From positions 1-59,962 of the forward strand of contig JAJRQI010000058.1 in the NCBI GenBank assembly GCA_024280335.1: 59,962 bases of DNA. The letters run 5' to 3'. Positions 41,562 to 50,826 of this stretch are shown here, piece after piece (position 1 is the stretch's first letter; each line of letters starts with the position of its first letter). The DNA comes from Deltaproteobacteria bacterium. GTDB lineage: Bacteria > Desulfobacterota > Desulfuromonadia > Desulfuromonadales > Geopsychrobacteraceae. Position numbers and translations under genes: made by a program. Below the pieces are notes generated by a model. It worked only from the letters and a program-made list of their open reading frames with translations, was not told the DNA's origin and ran no database searches.

Positions 41562-43538
41562 ATGAATGACATTCTGCCGCATGTGTTGCTGGTAAATGAA
41601 AATCCCGAAGATTCTCAACAGCTTCGTCAGGTCCTTGACGCTGTTCCGATCCGTTTGACTCTGGTTTCGAGTGGACTTGAAGCCATTGAGGTGTTGCATT
41701 CTTCATCGGTGGATCTGCTGGTAACAGGTATTGCCATCGGTGAATTTGATTGCTGGAGGCTTACCCGTCTGATCCGCTCCGGTATTTATCAAGATCGCTC
41801 TGATATCCCGATCATTGTCATCACCAGACTTTGGTGTGAACGGATTACCGAGGTGACGGTGCGCGAGTTCGGCATCAACCATCTGCTGACATTCGAAGAT
41901 TACGTTCACTTGCCGGAACTGGTGGAACAATGCCTTGCGGACCCTTGCGCTTCGGTTCGTCGGGCGCGGGTTCTGGTTGTTGAAGATCATCCGGATAATG
42001 CCCGCCTGGTCAGGAAAATTCTGCGCGACCGTTTTGTTGTCGATCTGGCAAAGGATGGTCTCGAGGGGCTGACTGCCTGGAAGCAGAACTCTTACGATCT
42101 GGTTCTGCTCGATGTCATGTTACCGAAAATGTCTGGTGAGGATGTACTCGGGGAGATTTTGCATATTTCGCCGGAACAACCGGTGGTGGTGATGACGGCA
42201 CATGGTTCGACGGAATTGGCGGCAAAGTTGATGCGCAGGGGCGCGGTCGATTTTGTCAGCAAACCGTTTCGTGCCGAACAGTTGCGGCAGGTCTGTGAAC
42301 TTGCTGCGCGACGGGATGACTACCTGATCAGTCATGCACAGTTTGCCCGACGTCTCGATTCAGTTCAGCAGTTACAAAACCTGTTGGGCAATATTATCGA
42401 TTCGATGCCGTCGATATTGATTGCGGTTGACAGCCAACTTCGGGTGACTCAGTGGAACCAGCAGGCAGAGGTCACTTTTGCAATTACCGCCGACACGGCA
42501 CTGGGGCGGCCGCTGGAGGAGCTACGGATCGGTCGGATCGATATTGTAGAAGTCAGGCAGGCGATCAGTGAACAGCAGGTCAAACGGTGCATAAGAATTC
42601 CGCAAAAATCCGCTGAGGCTATCCTCTATTTTGACAAAACGATCTACCCTTTAAATGATGATGGTAAAGGGGGGGCCGTTATCCGTTTTGACGATGTAAC
42701 CGAACGGGTGTTGCTGGAAGAGCGGGTTATTAAGGCAAAAAGGATGGCATCCCTCGGTGAGTTGGTCGCCGGAATTGCTCATGAGATCAATAATCCACTG
42801 GCGGGAATTTTACAGAATACTCAGGTGATCCGGAATCGGCTTGATGCGGCAATCAGCAAGAACCGGACTGCGGCTGAAGAGCTGGGTACAACCATGGAGA
42901 CGCTGGAACGTTACCATCAGAACCGAGGGGTGATGTCGCGGCTTGATGCGATTATGGAATCGGGAGCCAGGGCGGCAAAAATTATCGAGACGATGCTCGG
43001 TTTCAGCCATCAGCACAGCACAATTCTAAACCCGGAAAGGCTTGATCTGCTTCTGGATAAATCACTGGAGCTGGCGGCCAGTCATTACAATCTGCTGAAA
43101 AAGTTTGATTTCAGGGCGCTGGAGATCGTGCGTGAATATCATCCGCAACTACCGCGGGTCTGCTGTAATGCCGGACAGATGCAGCAGGTTATTCTGAACC
43201 TGTTGATGAACGGTGCCCAGGCGATGGAGGAAAAAGCCGGTCGCTTGCCGGCCGATGAGAATGAATGCTATCAGGGCCGCTTTATTTTACGGCTGAAGTT
43301 GCTGGATGGGTTTGTGCAGATCGAGATCGAAGATAACGGTCCTGGAATTACCCCAGAGGCGCAACAGCGGATATTCGATCCGTTTTTCACCACCAAGGAG
43401 GTCGGCAATGGGACTGGATTGGGTCTGTTTATCTCTTATTTGATTGTCACCGAAACGCACAATGGAACGATGGAGGTTGAGTCGTCAGCTGGAGAGGGGG
43501 CCAAGTTTACTATCCGTCTGCCGATAGCGGTCGTTTGA
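41562..43538 (+). CDS. Tandem-receiver hybrid histidine kinase
   Basis: A soluble 658-residue kinase. Receiver 1 (about 7-125) lacks the phospho-acceptor: the position of Asp in the usual LLLLD is Gly (LLVTGIA), so it is a pseudo-receiver. Receiver 2 (about 138-250) is normal (VEDHPDN; LVLLDVMLP; VMTAHG). A PAS domain (about 275-385) follows, then HisKA with ELVAGIAHEINNPL and a HATPase domain (N-box NLLMNGAQAM, GNGTGLGLF). No membrane segment. The acetolactate-synthase-like gene follows after 41 bases. Signal and output partner unknown. Confidence 0.9.
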   Translation: MNDILPHVLLVNENPEDSQQLRQVLDAVPIRLTLVSSGLEAIEVLHSSSVDLLVTGIAIGEFDCWRLTRLIRSGIYQDRSDIPIIVITRLWCERITEVTVREFGINHLLTFEDYVHLPELVEQCLADPCASVRRARVLVVEDHPDNARLVRKILRDRFVVDLAKDGLEGLTAWKQNSYDLVLLDVMLPKMSGEDVLGEILHISPEQPVVVMTAHGSTELAAKLMRRGAVDFVSKPFRAEQLRQVCELAARRDDYLISHAQFARRLDSVQQLQNLLGNIIDSMPSILIAVDSQLRVTQWNQQAEVTFAITADTALGRPLEELRIGRIDIVEVRQAISEQQVKRCIRIPQKSAEAILYFDKTIYPLNDDGKGGAVIRFDDVTERVLLEERVIKAKRMASLGELVAGIAHEINNPLAGILQNTQVIRNRLDAAISKNRTAAEELGTTMETLERYHQNRGVMSRLDAIMESGARAAKIIETMLGFSHQHSTILNPERLDLLLDKSLELAASHYNLLKKFDFRALEIVREYHPQLPRVCCNAGQMQQVILNLLMNGAQAMEEKAGRLPADENECYQGRFILRLKLLDGFVQIEIEDNGPGITPEAQQRIFDPFFTTKEVGNGTGLGLFISYLIVTETHNGTMEVESSAGEGAKFTIRLPIAVV

Positions 43539-43579
43539 GTGAAATAAATGATGAAGTATTTTGTTTTCAGGGAGGCAAT

Positions 43580-45367
43580 ATGACAATGACAATTTTTCCA
43601 CCAGCGGTAGAAAATCGACCTGTTCATCAGAGTGATTTTGCTGACTTGGTCGTTGAATATCTGGAACAGGCCGGTGTCGAATATGTATTCGGTGTGCCGG
43701 GCGGGGCGATAGAGCCGCTCTATAATGCCATGGCGCGTAGCGCCCGGCGCGGCGGCTTGCGACCGATCGTTGCGCGCCATGAGTCCGGTGCCGCTTTTAT
43801 GGCGGATGGTTATGCGCGAGAAACCGGCAAGCTTGGTGTCTGCTGCTCAACGACCGGTCCGGGAGCTACCAACCTGATCACCGGTGTGGCTTCGGCATAC
43901 GTGGAAAATAGCCCGCTGCTGGTGATCACTGCGCAGACCGCACTGCACCTGTTCGGCAAACAGACCTTGCAGGAGTCTTCCTGTACAGCGATCAATACGG
44001 TTGCCATGTTTCAGTCCTGCACCCGATATAACAGCCTGATTTCCCACCGCGGCCAGTTGGAGGGAAAGCTGGCTTCTGCCATTGCTGCAACTCAAGGAGT
44101 CCCCTCCGGCCCGGCACATTTAAGTATCCCGATGGATGTCCTTGCGGCACCGCGGCGGCTGCGTCCGAAATCGGCGGTTCGGTTTAAGTCTCTTTTCAAA
44201 CAGCATACTCTGCTCGATAGTGATGCGCTGACTGAATTACTCGAAGAGCTGCTGCAGGCCAGACGCATTGTGCTGCTGCTTGGCGACGGTTGTGGAAAAG
44301 CGATCAAGCAGATCATTGAATTTGCCGAACTGGTTCAGGCGCCGATCATCAGCGGCCCTTCTGGTAAGCGCTGGGTTAATCACCAACACCCTCTGTATCG
44401 GGGCGTGCTCGGCTATGCCAACCACCGCAGCGCCAGAGAAACCTTAGCGGATGAACGTAATGACCTGGTCCTGGCCGTGGGAACCCGGTTCAGCGAGATG
44501 ATCTTTTCCGGCTGGGAAGATAACGAAGAACTAGGCGCCAAGCTTATTCATATCGATGAGAACCTGGAACATCTGGCTTACTCGCCTTTTGCTCGCCTGC
44601 AGGTGTGCGGCACGATCCGTACAGTTTTTCAAACATTGATCGACAGTTTGCGCGCCAAGATAAATGAGGGCGTTCATTGTTTACCTTTGAAGCCGGTGGC
44701 CGTTCCTGCACGGACAGATGGTGTCTCAGCCGAGTTCCCTTATTCACAGATCGCGTTGAACGATCCTGCGGCCTGCGAGTCAGATGCGTTTCCACTTAAA
44801 CCGCAACGGTTGATGCGTGAGTTGTCTGTCCAGCTGCCGGTCGATGCACGGGTATTTGTCGATGCCGGCAACAGTTGGGCCTGGGCGACCCATTATCTGC
44901 ATATGCGCAGCAGCGGTCTCTATCGGGTCGGGATGGGGTATGGGGCAATGACCTGGGCAATCGGTGCCAGTGTCGGCAGCGCCCTCGGATCGCCTGCAAG
45001 TCCGACGATCTGTATCACCGGTGACGGCAGCTTTTTGATGAGTGGTCAGGAGTTGACAGTTGCTGTTGCCGAAAAGCTGCCGGTGGTTTTTGTCATCCTC
45101 AATGACAGTGTCTTGGGGATGGTGATGCACGGCCAGCGACTGGGAGGAGCGGAGCCGGTCGGCTTTGAATTGCCGCCGGTCGATTTTGCCCAGGTCGCGC
45201 GGGCGATGGGTGCAGCAGCAGAAACCGTTCGCAATGTTGCGGAATTGACAGCGCTCGATTTTACCGACATCTGCCGCCGCGAAGGACCGACATTACTCGA
45301 TGTCTATATCGATCCGGAAGAGGTTCCGCCGATGGGGGCGCGGATGAAAACCTTGGGGCGTGTGTAG
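43580..45367 (+). CDS. Acetolactate-synthase-like thiamine diphosphate enzyme
   Basis: A 595-residue member of the IlvB/pyruvate-oxidase group. The N-terminal PYR domain has the cofactor-activating Glu in RHESGAAFMADGYAR; a central FAD/DHAP-like domain follows, and the PP domain carries the ThDP motif GDGSFLMSGQELTVAV...ND. ATG 43580 has GGAGG just upstream. There is no small regulatory subunit or other ilv gene nearby, so true acetolactate synthesis for branched-chain amino acids is not shown. It follows the tandem-receiver kinase and ends at a bidirectional terminator. Confidence 0.85.
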   Translation: MTMTIFPPAVENRPVHQSDFADLVVEYLEQAGVEYVFGVPGGAIEPLYNAMARSARRGGLRPIVARHESGAAFMADGYARETGKLGVCCSTTGPGATNLITGVASAYVENSPLLVITAQTALHLFGKQTLQESSCTAINTVAMFQSCTRYNSLISHRGQLEGKLASAIAATQGVPSGPAHLSIPMDVLAAPRRLRPKSAVRFKSLFKQHTLLDSDALTELLEELLQARRIVLLLGDGCGKAIKQIIEFAELVQAPIISGPSGKRWVNHQHPLYRGVLGYANHRSARETLADERNDLVLAVGTRFSEMIFSGWEDNEELGAKLIHIDENLEHLAYSPFARLQVCGTIRTVFQTLIDSLRAKINEGVHCLPLKPVAVPARTDGVSAEFPYSQIALNDPAACESDAFPLKPQRLMRELSVQLPVDARVFVDAGNSWAWATHYLHMRSSGLYRVGMGYGAMTWAIGASVGSALGSPASPTICITGDGSFLMSGQELTVAVAEKLPVVFVILNDSVLGMVMHGQRLGGAEPVGFELPPVDFAQVARAMGAAAETVRNVAELTALDFTDICRREGPTLLDVYIDPEEVPPMGARMKTLGRV

Positions 45368-45392
45368 GAGTAGAGAGTTGGAATTATATGTG

Positions 45393-45424
45393 CGGCTGAG
45401 TAGAAATACTCAGCCGTTACTTTT
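45393..45424. terminator. Bidirectional terminator between convergent operons
   Basis: CGGCTGAGTA-GAAA-TACTCAGCCG, a perfect 10-bp stem followed by TTACTTTT. It separates the thiamine enzyme gene from the minus-strand citrate-synthase-like operon. Confidence 0.88.
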
Positions 45425-45429
45425 GATTA

Positions 45430-46278
45430 TCAATCAGGTTCTGGAACGACTCGTGGTGGCGGACCCTGGTAGTCGATGTCGTCACAGCGCAAGGGGAGGA
45501 ACGATTCGGCGGGACGCTCTTTGGTATCAAGGTAGCAGGCGGTTATCCCGCTTGCAGTGAGTAGTGTCGATACGTAGTATGCCTCCTGTGGAGTAAATCC
45601 AAAGTCAGACAAAATCGCAGAACCGTAGCCATTTATATTGATGCCTTCATTATGCTTTTCAAGCATGACTTGGTCAATTTTATTGGCCAGTGCCAAATGA
45701 TCGCCTGTGGCCATGTTGTTTTTTAGGGCATATTTTTTTAATATTTCAACCCTCTCATCTCCTTTAGCTATCGGTCGGGCATACCCCATAATATGGGGTT
45801 TCCCACGGTGCTTATTGCACTCCATTTCAATGATTTCAGAGGCAGTATGGCCCGCTTTATGTTGTTTCAGGGCAGCTTGAATAAAGGTTACACCCTCCAA
45901 CATAGGTTTTTGTCCGTAAAGTTTTGAGTCGCCAGCCATAAGCCCTGCTGCTGTTGCCATGACGATTGATGTATTTATCGTTCCACCTAACGCCCCGATT
46001 TGGTTACACCATATTCGAGGATCCGGCCAACTCATGCATATATAGACAGCTTCCATCCAGTCCGCTGTTGACCTTTCAACCAGCCGCCCCGTCGCATGCA
46101 GAGCCATTACCTGAAAGTATGATTTGCTGCCGACAAAATCTTCCAAGAGATTGTAGCCGTGGCTGAAGACACCCTCACCGATTTTCCAGCCACCTTTTCG
46201 GCTGCGTATTGTTCCTCGACAACGATCCCAAAACATTAACTGCTCTGGTGTTTTATTTTTCAATGATATAATCCTCAT
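45430..46278 (-). CDS. Citrate-synthase/citryl-CoA-lyase-fold protein B, active site altered
   Basis: A 282-residue protein resembling the short citryl-CoA lyase/ATP-citrate-lyase C-terminal branch of the citrate synthase family. Landmarks are GALGGTINTSIVMATAAGLM, a GYARPIAKGDERVEIL stretch where the family has GFGHxVxxxDPR, and GININGYGSAILSDFGF where it has INVDGxxAAILSDLG. By hand alignment all three canonical catalytic residues are changed: the His of GxxHGGA to Gln, the His of GFGH to Arg, and the Asp of VDG to Asn. It overlaps its sister gene by 26 bases if ATG 46278 is the start; later starts are possible. Last gene of the operon. Function unknown. Confidence 0.75.
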   Translation of the reverse strand: MRIISLKNKTPEQLMFWDRCRGTIRSRKGGWKIGEGVFSHGYNLLEDFVGSKSYFQVMALHATGRLVERSTADWMEAVYICMSWPDPRIWCNQIGALGGTINTSIVMATAAGLMAGDSKLYGQKPMLEGVTFIQAALKQHKAGHTASEIIEMECNKHRGKPHIMGYARPIAKGDERVEILKKYALKNNMATGDHLALANKIDQVMLEKHNEGININGYGSAILSDFGFTPQEAYYVSTLLTASGITACYLDTKERPAESFLPLRCDDIDYQGPPPRVVPEPD

Positions 46279-47068
46279 CGTTTAAAAAGGGCATGGCAGT
46301 AATAGGCTTATTGGTTAACTCCAGTCCTTGAGCAAATAATCCTGGTGCGCTTAATAATTGAAATAAACCGGCAGCACTGCGTGAATTGAACCCCAAGTCA
46401 ATGAAGGCTGCAGCCGCTATGCCCGGCATCAGCCAGCCCATTTTGTGCTGATCCAGGAAAGACGCAAACTCGTTGCCCCATTTCAGATATTTCCCTGAAC
46501 CCTCTAACGCTAATAGTGAACAGGCTATTTTCCGAGCCAGTTCATCGATTCCTGAAAAGCGACTGCCAAAGCCTGGCGCGGGGTGCCAATCCCCTTGAGT
46601 TGTTGTGTTTTTATGGGAAAGAAGTAAGTCAGCAACTTCACCTGGATCTTTTCGCACATTTCTTTTTATGAACCGCATGGAAAGTTCTACTTCCGCTGCT
46701 CCTAAATGTGTCCCCGCTAAAATTCCCAGTGAAATTGGCAGGATGTGCGTTTTGTCTGTTTTACCTACCCCCGCATTCATTGCGGCCCTTGTCGCCGGAT
46801 GCCTCGGGCCCGGGTTGATGAGCGAGATCATCAAGGTTTCGAGTAGTTCCTTTTGTGGTTCAGTTGGCAATTCAGTATTGAAAAGTAGGAAGAAAACGTC
46901 AACAAAGGTACGTTTTTTCATCAACTCGAAAAGGTTATAGCCGTGGCAACTGCAATCTGCAGCTATATAGGGGTTGTCCGGGCTTGGTATCTCATGCCAG
47001 ATATTCGTAATCTGACGCTCAGCAAATGAATCATCTCTTCGCTGGACTTGTTTATGGTGTTTTTTCAC
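46253..47068 (-). CDS. Citrate-synthase/citryl-CoA-lyase-fold protein A, active site altered
   Basis: A 271-residue sister of protein B. Family landmarks: NTELPTEPQKELLETLM, PGPRHPATRAAMNAGVG, GTHLGAAEVELSM (catalytic-type His kept), APGFGSRFSGIDELARKI (Ser in place of the His of GFGH) and MPGIAAAAFIDLGF (Pro in place of the Asp). It is a complete fold, not a fragment of B. GTG 47068 begins 1 base after the receptor stop and has AGG upstream; GTG 47092 would overlap the receptor. The genes are packed receptor-A-B, suggesting one transcript and perhaps an A/B heterodimer (inference). Confidence 0.75.
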   Translation of the reverse strand: MKKHHKQVQRRDDSFAERQITNIWHEIPSPDNPYIAADCSCHGYNLFELMKKRTFVDVFFLLFNTELPTEPQKELLETLMISLINPGPRHPATRAAMNAGVGKTDKTHILPISLGILAGTHLGAAEVELSMRFIKRNVRKDPGEVADLLLSHKNTTTQGDWHPAPGFGSRFSGIDELARKIACSLLALEGSGKYLKWGNEFASFLDQHKMGWLMPGIAAAAFIDLGFNSRSAAGLFQLLSAPGLFAQGLELTNKPITAMPFLNDEDYIIEK

Positions 47069-47069
47069 G

Positions 47070-49175
47070 TTAAAACCTGTAGAGAAGTTCACACCACAAA
47101 CTTCTTCCTTCTAAAGGGTAGTCATCGATGATTTTTACGCCGTCACTCGGTTCGCGGGCATCTTCATCGAAAATGTTGCGTACCGCTACGGTTAAGTTAG
47201 TGTGATCCATGATCTCTTGGCGATGCAGGGTCAGGTTTACGAGAGTATAATCATCAACCTCTGCGCGAGGATCTGATACTGCTCTGTGTCGGTTTCCAAC
47301 CCAGTTGACTTGTGAGTACAAAGACCATTTCGGGTAGAATTTCCAATTCATACTCAGAAAGGCTTGCTGACCGGGGGCATCTGGGATTTTGTTTTCTGTG
47401 CCAGGGTCCACCGAATATTGCCAAGCATAATTACCAGTGAGTTGAACTTTATCTGTTGTATCCCATTTTGTTTCAAGTTCAAAACCGTAACCTTTTTGGT
47501 CTCGGGCATTTTGCGCGGTGTTGGTCCCTCCACCGGAAGGCACATACTCAATCAGCCCCTCGGCTCTGTATCCATATAGGTTTAACGTTGTTTGTAGATC
47601 GAATGTCAGGCGATAATTAAACGCTAATTCGACGGTGTCGATGGTTTCGGGATTGAGGTTTGGATTCCCCAGGGTTACTGGGTTCTGGTCTGCGAATTGT
47701 TCTTGAAATGAGGGGGCTCTGAATGCCCGGCCATAGAGTAGTTTGGTTGTGAGGTTGTATCGTGTAGACCAGACAAGTGCCAGCCTTGGGTTCAAGGTAC
47801 TGCCAAAATCAGAATAGTGATCGTACCTGACGCCAGTTGTCATTTCCCAGTCCGGAGCGAGCTGCCACTCATCCTGTACTGACAAGTAGTACAAACTGCG
47901 GGATGTGTCAGGGATAGACACAAACGGAGTATTGCTAACATCTGTCATGACTCCCGGAACAACCCCTGCGCCAAAATTTTTAAATTCGCTTGTATCTTGA
48001 TCCTGATATCTGGTTCCTGATCCGAACCGTAAACGATGCTTCAGAAATCCGCTATAGGTCGCTGAGAGATCTAACCCAACTTGCTGAGTATTCCCACTGG
48101 GATTGCCAATAACGCCGTCAGTGAAGGAAGAAAATCCCGATGGATCGGAGCTGGGATAAATTCCTGGTGGATTGAGAACAAGGTAACTATCGGACTTTTG
48201 GTATATATAGCTCAGGTTGAAATTTACCCCCCACCCGTCAGCGATATTGTCATTCGAATATGTAGCATCAAAAAGATACAGATCCTCATCTTGTGAGCCG
48301 ACCGGGTCCAGTGCCAAGGCTCCGCCTGCCCCTACACCGGCATCAAATAAATGCCAGTTCCAAAACCTGAAAAGTAAATTGTCTTTGCTTGCATTGATCA
48401 TTGTATTGGTGACACCGTAATCAGTACTTAACGATCCCGGTGCAAGCGAGAAATCTGTTCCAAAAGTAGAATCCAGTCTGGTCTGGAAATCGCTATTTAT
48501 CGTTCGATCGTTATCTCCGTTGCTGGACTGCCACTCAAAAGTGAAGCCGACATCCCAGCCTGCAAACGAGCTCTTGGAGAGCAGCCAAGCATCCCTTGAG
48601 TTGAAAGAACCGATTCTGCCACCGATCTCAGGCTCAATTTCAGTGGCATCTTTAGTGATGATATTGATGACCCCGGCATAGGCATCGGCACCATTTACGG
48701 CAGATCCGGGCCCGCGAATTACTTCAATTCTGGAAATTGACAAAACCGGTATGCGGAAAAGAGTCGGGTGACTTCCTGTTAATGGCGGGCCGAAGGGGAT
48801 ACCGTTCATCAGCAATAGCACCTGGGGGTTGAAACCGGTGTGAATACCTCGGATAGAAAAAACCGAATCAAGCCGATTGATGGCTGAAACTCCGACATGC
48901 AAGCCAGGGACTGACTCCAGTACTTCGTTCAGGTTTCTCGCCCCCATCGCCTCAATCTGCTTGGCAGTGATCACACTGGCAACCGCTGGGGCCCGGTAAA
49001 CCGGTTTGCTGCTGCCGGTGGCGATACTGACAAATTCCTCATCGCCGTAGAGGTCTTCCATCCCGTCGTCGTTGAACTCCAGCAGGGTATCCAGGGTTTC
49101 AGCGTGGGCTGTCGGCAACTGACCGCAGAGCGTCAGAGCGAGAATCATAAATGAATAATACATAATTTGCGGCAT
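47070..49175 (-). CDS. TonB-dependent outer-membrane receptor
   Basis: A 701-residue receptor with a signal peptide ending near residue 25 (QLPTAHA), a possible TonB box (EEFVSIAT, about 46-53), a plug domain (about 62-175; APAVASVITAKQIEAMGARN, GIPFGPPL, SRIEVIRGPGSAVNGADAYAGVINI) and a beta-barrel ending in an aromatic residue (LLYRF). The layout is closest to vitamin B12/colicin-type or small-ligand receptors. Ligand unknown. AGGAG precedes the ATG. It sits 17 bases after the kinase gene and abuts the citrate-synthase-like pair. Confidence 0.92.
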   Translation of the reverse strand: MPQIMYYSFMILALTLCGQLPTAHAETLDTLLEFNDDGMEDLYGDEEFVSIATGSSKPVYRAPAVASVITAKQIEAMGARNLNEVLESVPGLHVGVSAINRLDSVFSIRGIHTGFNPQVLLLMNGIPFGPPLTGSHPTLFRIPVLSISRIEVIRGPGSAVNGADAYAGVINIITKDATEIEPEIGGRIGSFNSRDAWLLSKSSFAGWDVGFTFEWQSSNGDNDRTINSDFQTRLDSTFGTDFSLAPGSLSTDYGVTNTMINASKDNLLFRFWNWHLFDAGVGAGGALALDPVGSQDEDLYLFDATYSNDNIADGWGVNFNLSYIYQKSDSYLVLNPPGIYPSSDPSGFSSFTDGVIGNPSGNTQQVGLDLSATYSGFLKHRLRFGSGTRYQDQDTSEFKNFGAGVVPGVMTDVSNTPFVSIPDTSRSLYYLSVQDEWQLAPDWEMTTGVRYDHYSDFGSTLNPRLALVWSTRYNLTTKLLYGRAFRAPSFQEQFADQNPVTLGNPNLNPETIDTVELAFNYRLTFDLQTTLNLYGYRAEGLIEYVPSGGGTNTAQNARDQKGYGFELETKWDTTDKVQLTGNYAWQYSVDPGTENKIPDAPGQQAFLSMNWKFYPKWSLYSQVNWVGNRHRAVSDPRAEVDDYTLVNLTLHRQEIMDHTNLTVAVRNIFDEDAREPSDGVKIIDDYPLEGRSLWCELLYRF

Positions 49176-49192
49176 GACTTAGCTCCTGCCTG

Positions 49193-50812
49193 TTACAGGC
49201 TGGTACCGGTCTTCTCGGTAATCCATCGATCATTCCAATCTTTGTTACCATGCTGGTTGGTTGCTGCAATCGGCAAAGGGATGACTATGGTAAAGCTGGA
49301 GCCTTTGCCCGGTTTGCTGCTGACTTCGATTCTTCCGCCCAGCAAATCGCTGAATCGCTTGGTGATTGCCAGGCCCAGCCCGGTGCCTTCGAAGTCGCGG
49401 GTGGTGCTGCCATCGATTTGCCGAAACTCTTCAAAAATGATCTGTTGTTGCTCATTACTCAGGCCGATACCGGTATCGGTGACTTTTATCGTCAGCAACC
49501 GCGCTGTAATCTGCGGGATTACGTTGATGCTGCCGTTTTCGGTGAACTTGCCCGCATTGCTGAGCAGGTTGAGGATAATCTGCAGTAGCTTTTCTTTGTC
49601 GATCTGTATTTCGACCCGATTCTCCAGTGGTGCAATCGTCAGTTGATTGTTGTTCTGACGTAAAATCGGCAAGACCGTTTCACCAGCCTCTTTGAGTAAA
49701 TCACCGATATCGACCGCCTCCAGCTTCAGGTCCATCTTTCCCGATTCAATTTTTGCCATGTCGAGGATACTGTTGATCAAAGCCAGAAGACGCTCGGCAT
49801 TGTGAATAACCAGACCCAGCTCCTCAGAATTCTCGTCCAGCCCCTCAAGCACCAGATCTTCCCTGACGACGTCGGTGTAGCCGATAATTGCTTGCAGCGG
49901 AGTCCGCAGTTCGTGGCTCATGTTGGCGAGGAATTCTGATTTGTGCCGACTGGCAGTCAGTGCCACATCACGCGCCTCAACCAGCTCATGGGTGCGGATA
50001 GCAACTTCGCTTTCTAGCCGTTCGCCATGTTCACGCAGCCGCCGGTCCCGTTCGTTGAGACTGGTCATCAGGTGATTAAAAACGCTGGCCAGCATGGTGA
50101 TCTCTTTCGGGCCGCTCAGCTCGGCGTAAACCCGAGTCCCTTCCTTTTCGTTCTCTTCCATGACGCTGATCAGTTTGAACAGTGGTTGCAGTAATCGATC
50201 GATACCGATATTGACCAAAACCGCCAGGATAATGGCAAAAGAGAGGGCGATTAAAATATTGTTCAGAAAAATATTGACTTGCAGATCCCGCAAAGTTGCT
50301 TTATCCATCACAACATAGGCGTAGCCGAGCAGTTCCACTGTTGGATCATCAAGTTGAAATTGGAAATCGTCCGACTCCGAGTGTATTCCCGTCAGTACCG
50401 GGGCAATGAAATGCCAGGCCTGATGGGTCTGGTCGATCAGCTTGGCGCCGGTCATGGTCAGATTTTCAGTCTTTGGCAACAGCAGTCGATTTTCACCTTT
50501 GACCGAGAGCGGCCTGCGATCGGTCTGAAAGATGCCCGCTTGAATAATGTCGGGGAAACTCATCACTGTTTCCAGCGGTTTTTCGGCATTCTCCGGGCTT
50601 TCATAGATCAATCCCAAGATGCTTTGTGCTGCCAGGGTGTCAGCAATCCGCAGCCCTTGGGCGACCATCTGCTCTGCTGCACGATTGCTGGTGACCCAGG
50701 CAGTGGTTACCGATGCGATCAGCGCCAGGCTGAGAATGCCGAGCGTAACTATGGCCAGCAATCGTCCGCGGAAACCCGATATTTTCATTTGTAGACTGTC
50801 TATAATTCTCAT
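49193..50812 (-). CDS. Membrane histidine kinase, orphan
   Basis: A 539-residue sensor kinase. Transmembrane helix near 18-40, a periplasmic sensor region (about 41-190), second helix near 190-212, HAMP-like segment, coiled coil, HisKA with [19 protein letters not shown], and HATPase with [15 protein letters not shown] and EGTGLGLAI. There is no receiver domain or adjacent response regulator. It lies between a periplasmic binding protein gene (14 bases upstream) and the TonB receptor gene, an order that suggests it senses the bound ligand. Confidence 0.9.
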   Translation of the reverse strand: MRIIDSLQMKISGFRGRLLAIVTLGILSLALIASVTTAWVTSNRAAEQMVAQGLRIADTLAAQSILGLIYESPENAEKPLETVMSFPDIIQAGIFQTDRRPLSVKGENRLLLPKTENLTMTGAKLIDQTHQAWHFIAPVLTGIHSESDDFQFQLDDPTVELLGYAYVVMDKATLRDLQVNIFLNNILIALSFAIILAVLVNIGIDRLLQPLFKLISVMEENEKEGTRVYAELSGPKEITMLASVFNHLMTSLNERDRRLREHGERLESEVAIRTHELVEARDVALTASRHKSEFLANMSHELRTPLQAIIGYTDVVREDLVLEGLDENSEELGLVIHNAERLLALINSILDMAKIESGKMDLKLEAVDIGDLLKEAGETVLPILRQNNNQLTIAPLENRVEIQIDKEKLLQIILNLLSNAGKFTENGSINVIPQITARLLTIKVTDTGIGLSNEQQQIIFEEFRQIDGSTTRDFEGTGLGLAITKRFSDLLGGRIEVSSKPGKGSSFTIVIPLPIAATNQHGNKDWNDRWITEKTGTSL

Positions 50813-50826
50813 GACTTACGGTCCAG

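Noticed and set aside
45430-47092. The two citrate-synthase-like frames as one gene split by a frameshift
   Set aside because: Each has its own N-terminal, central and C-terminal family landmarks, so they are two full-length paralogues.
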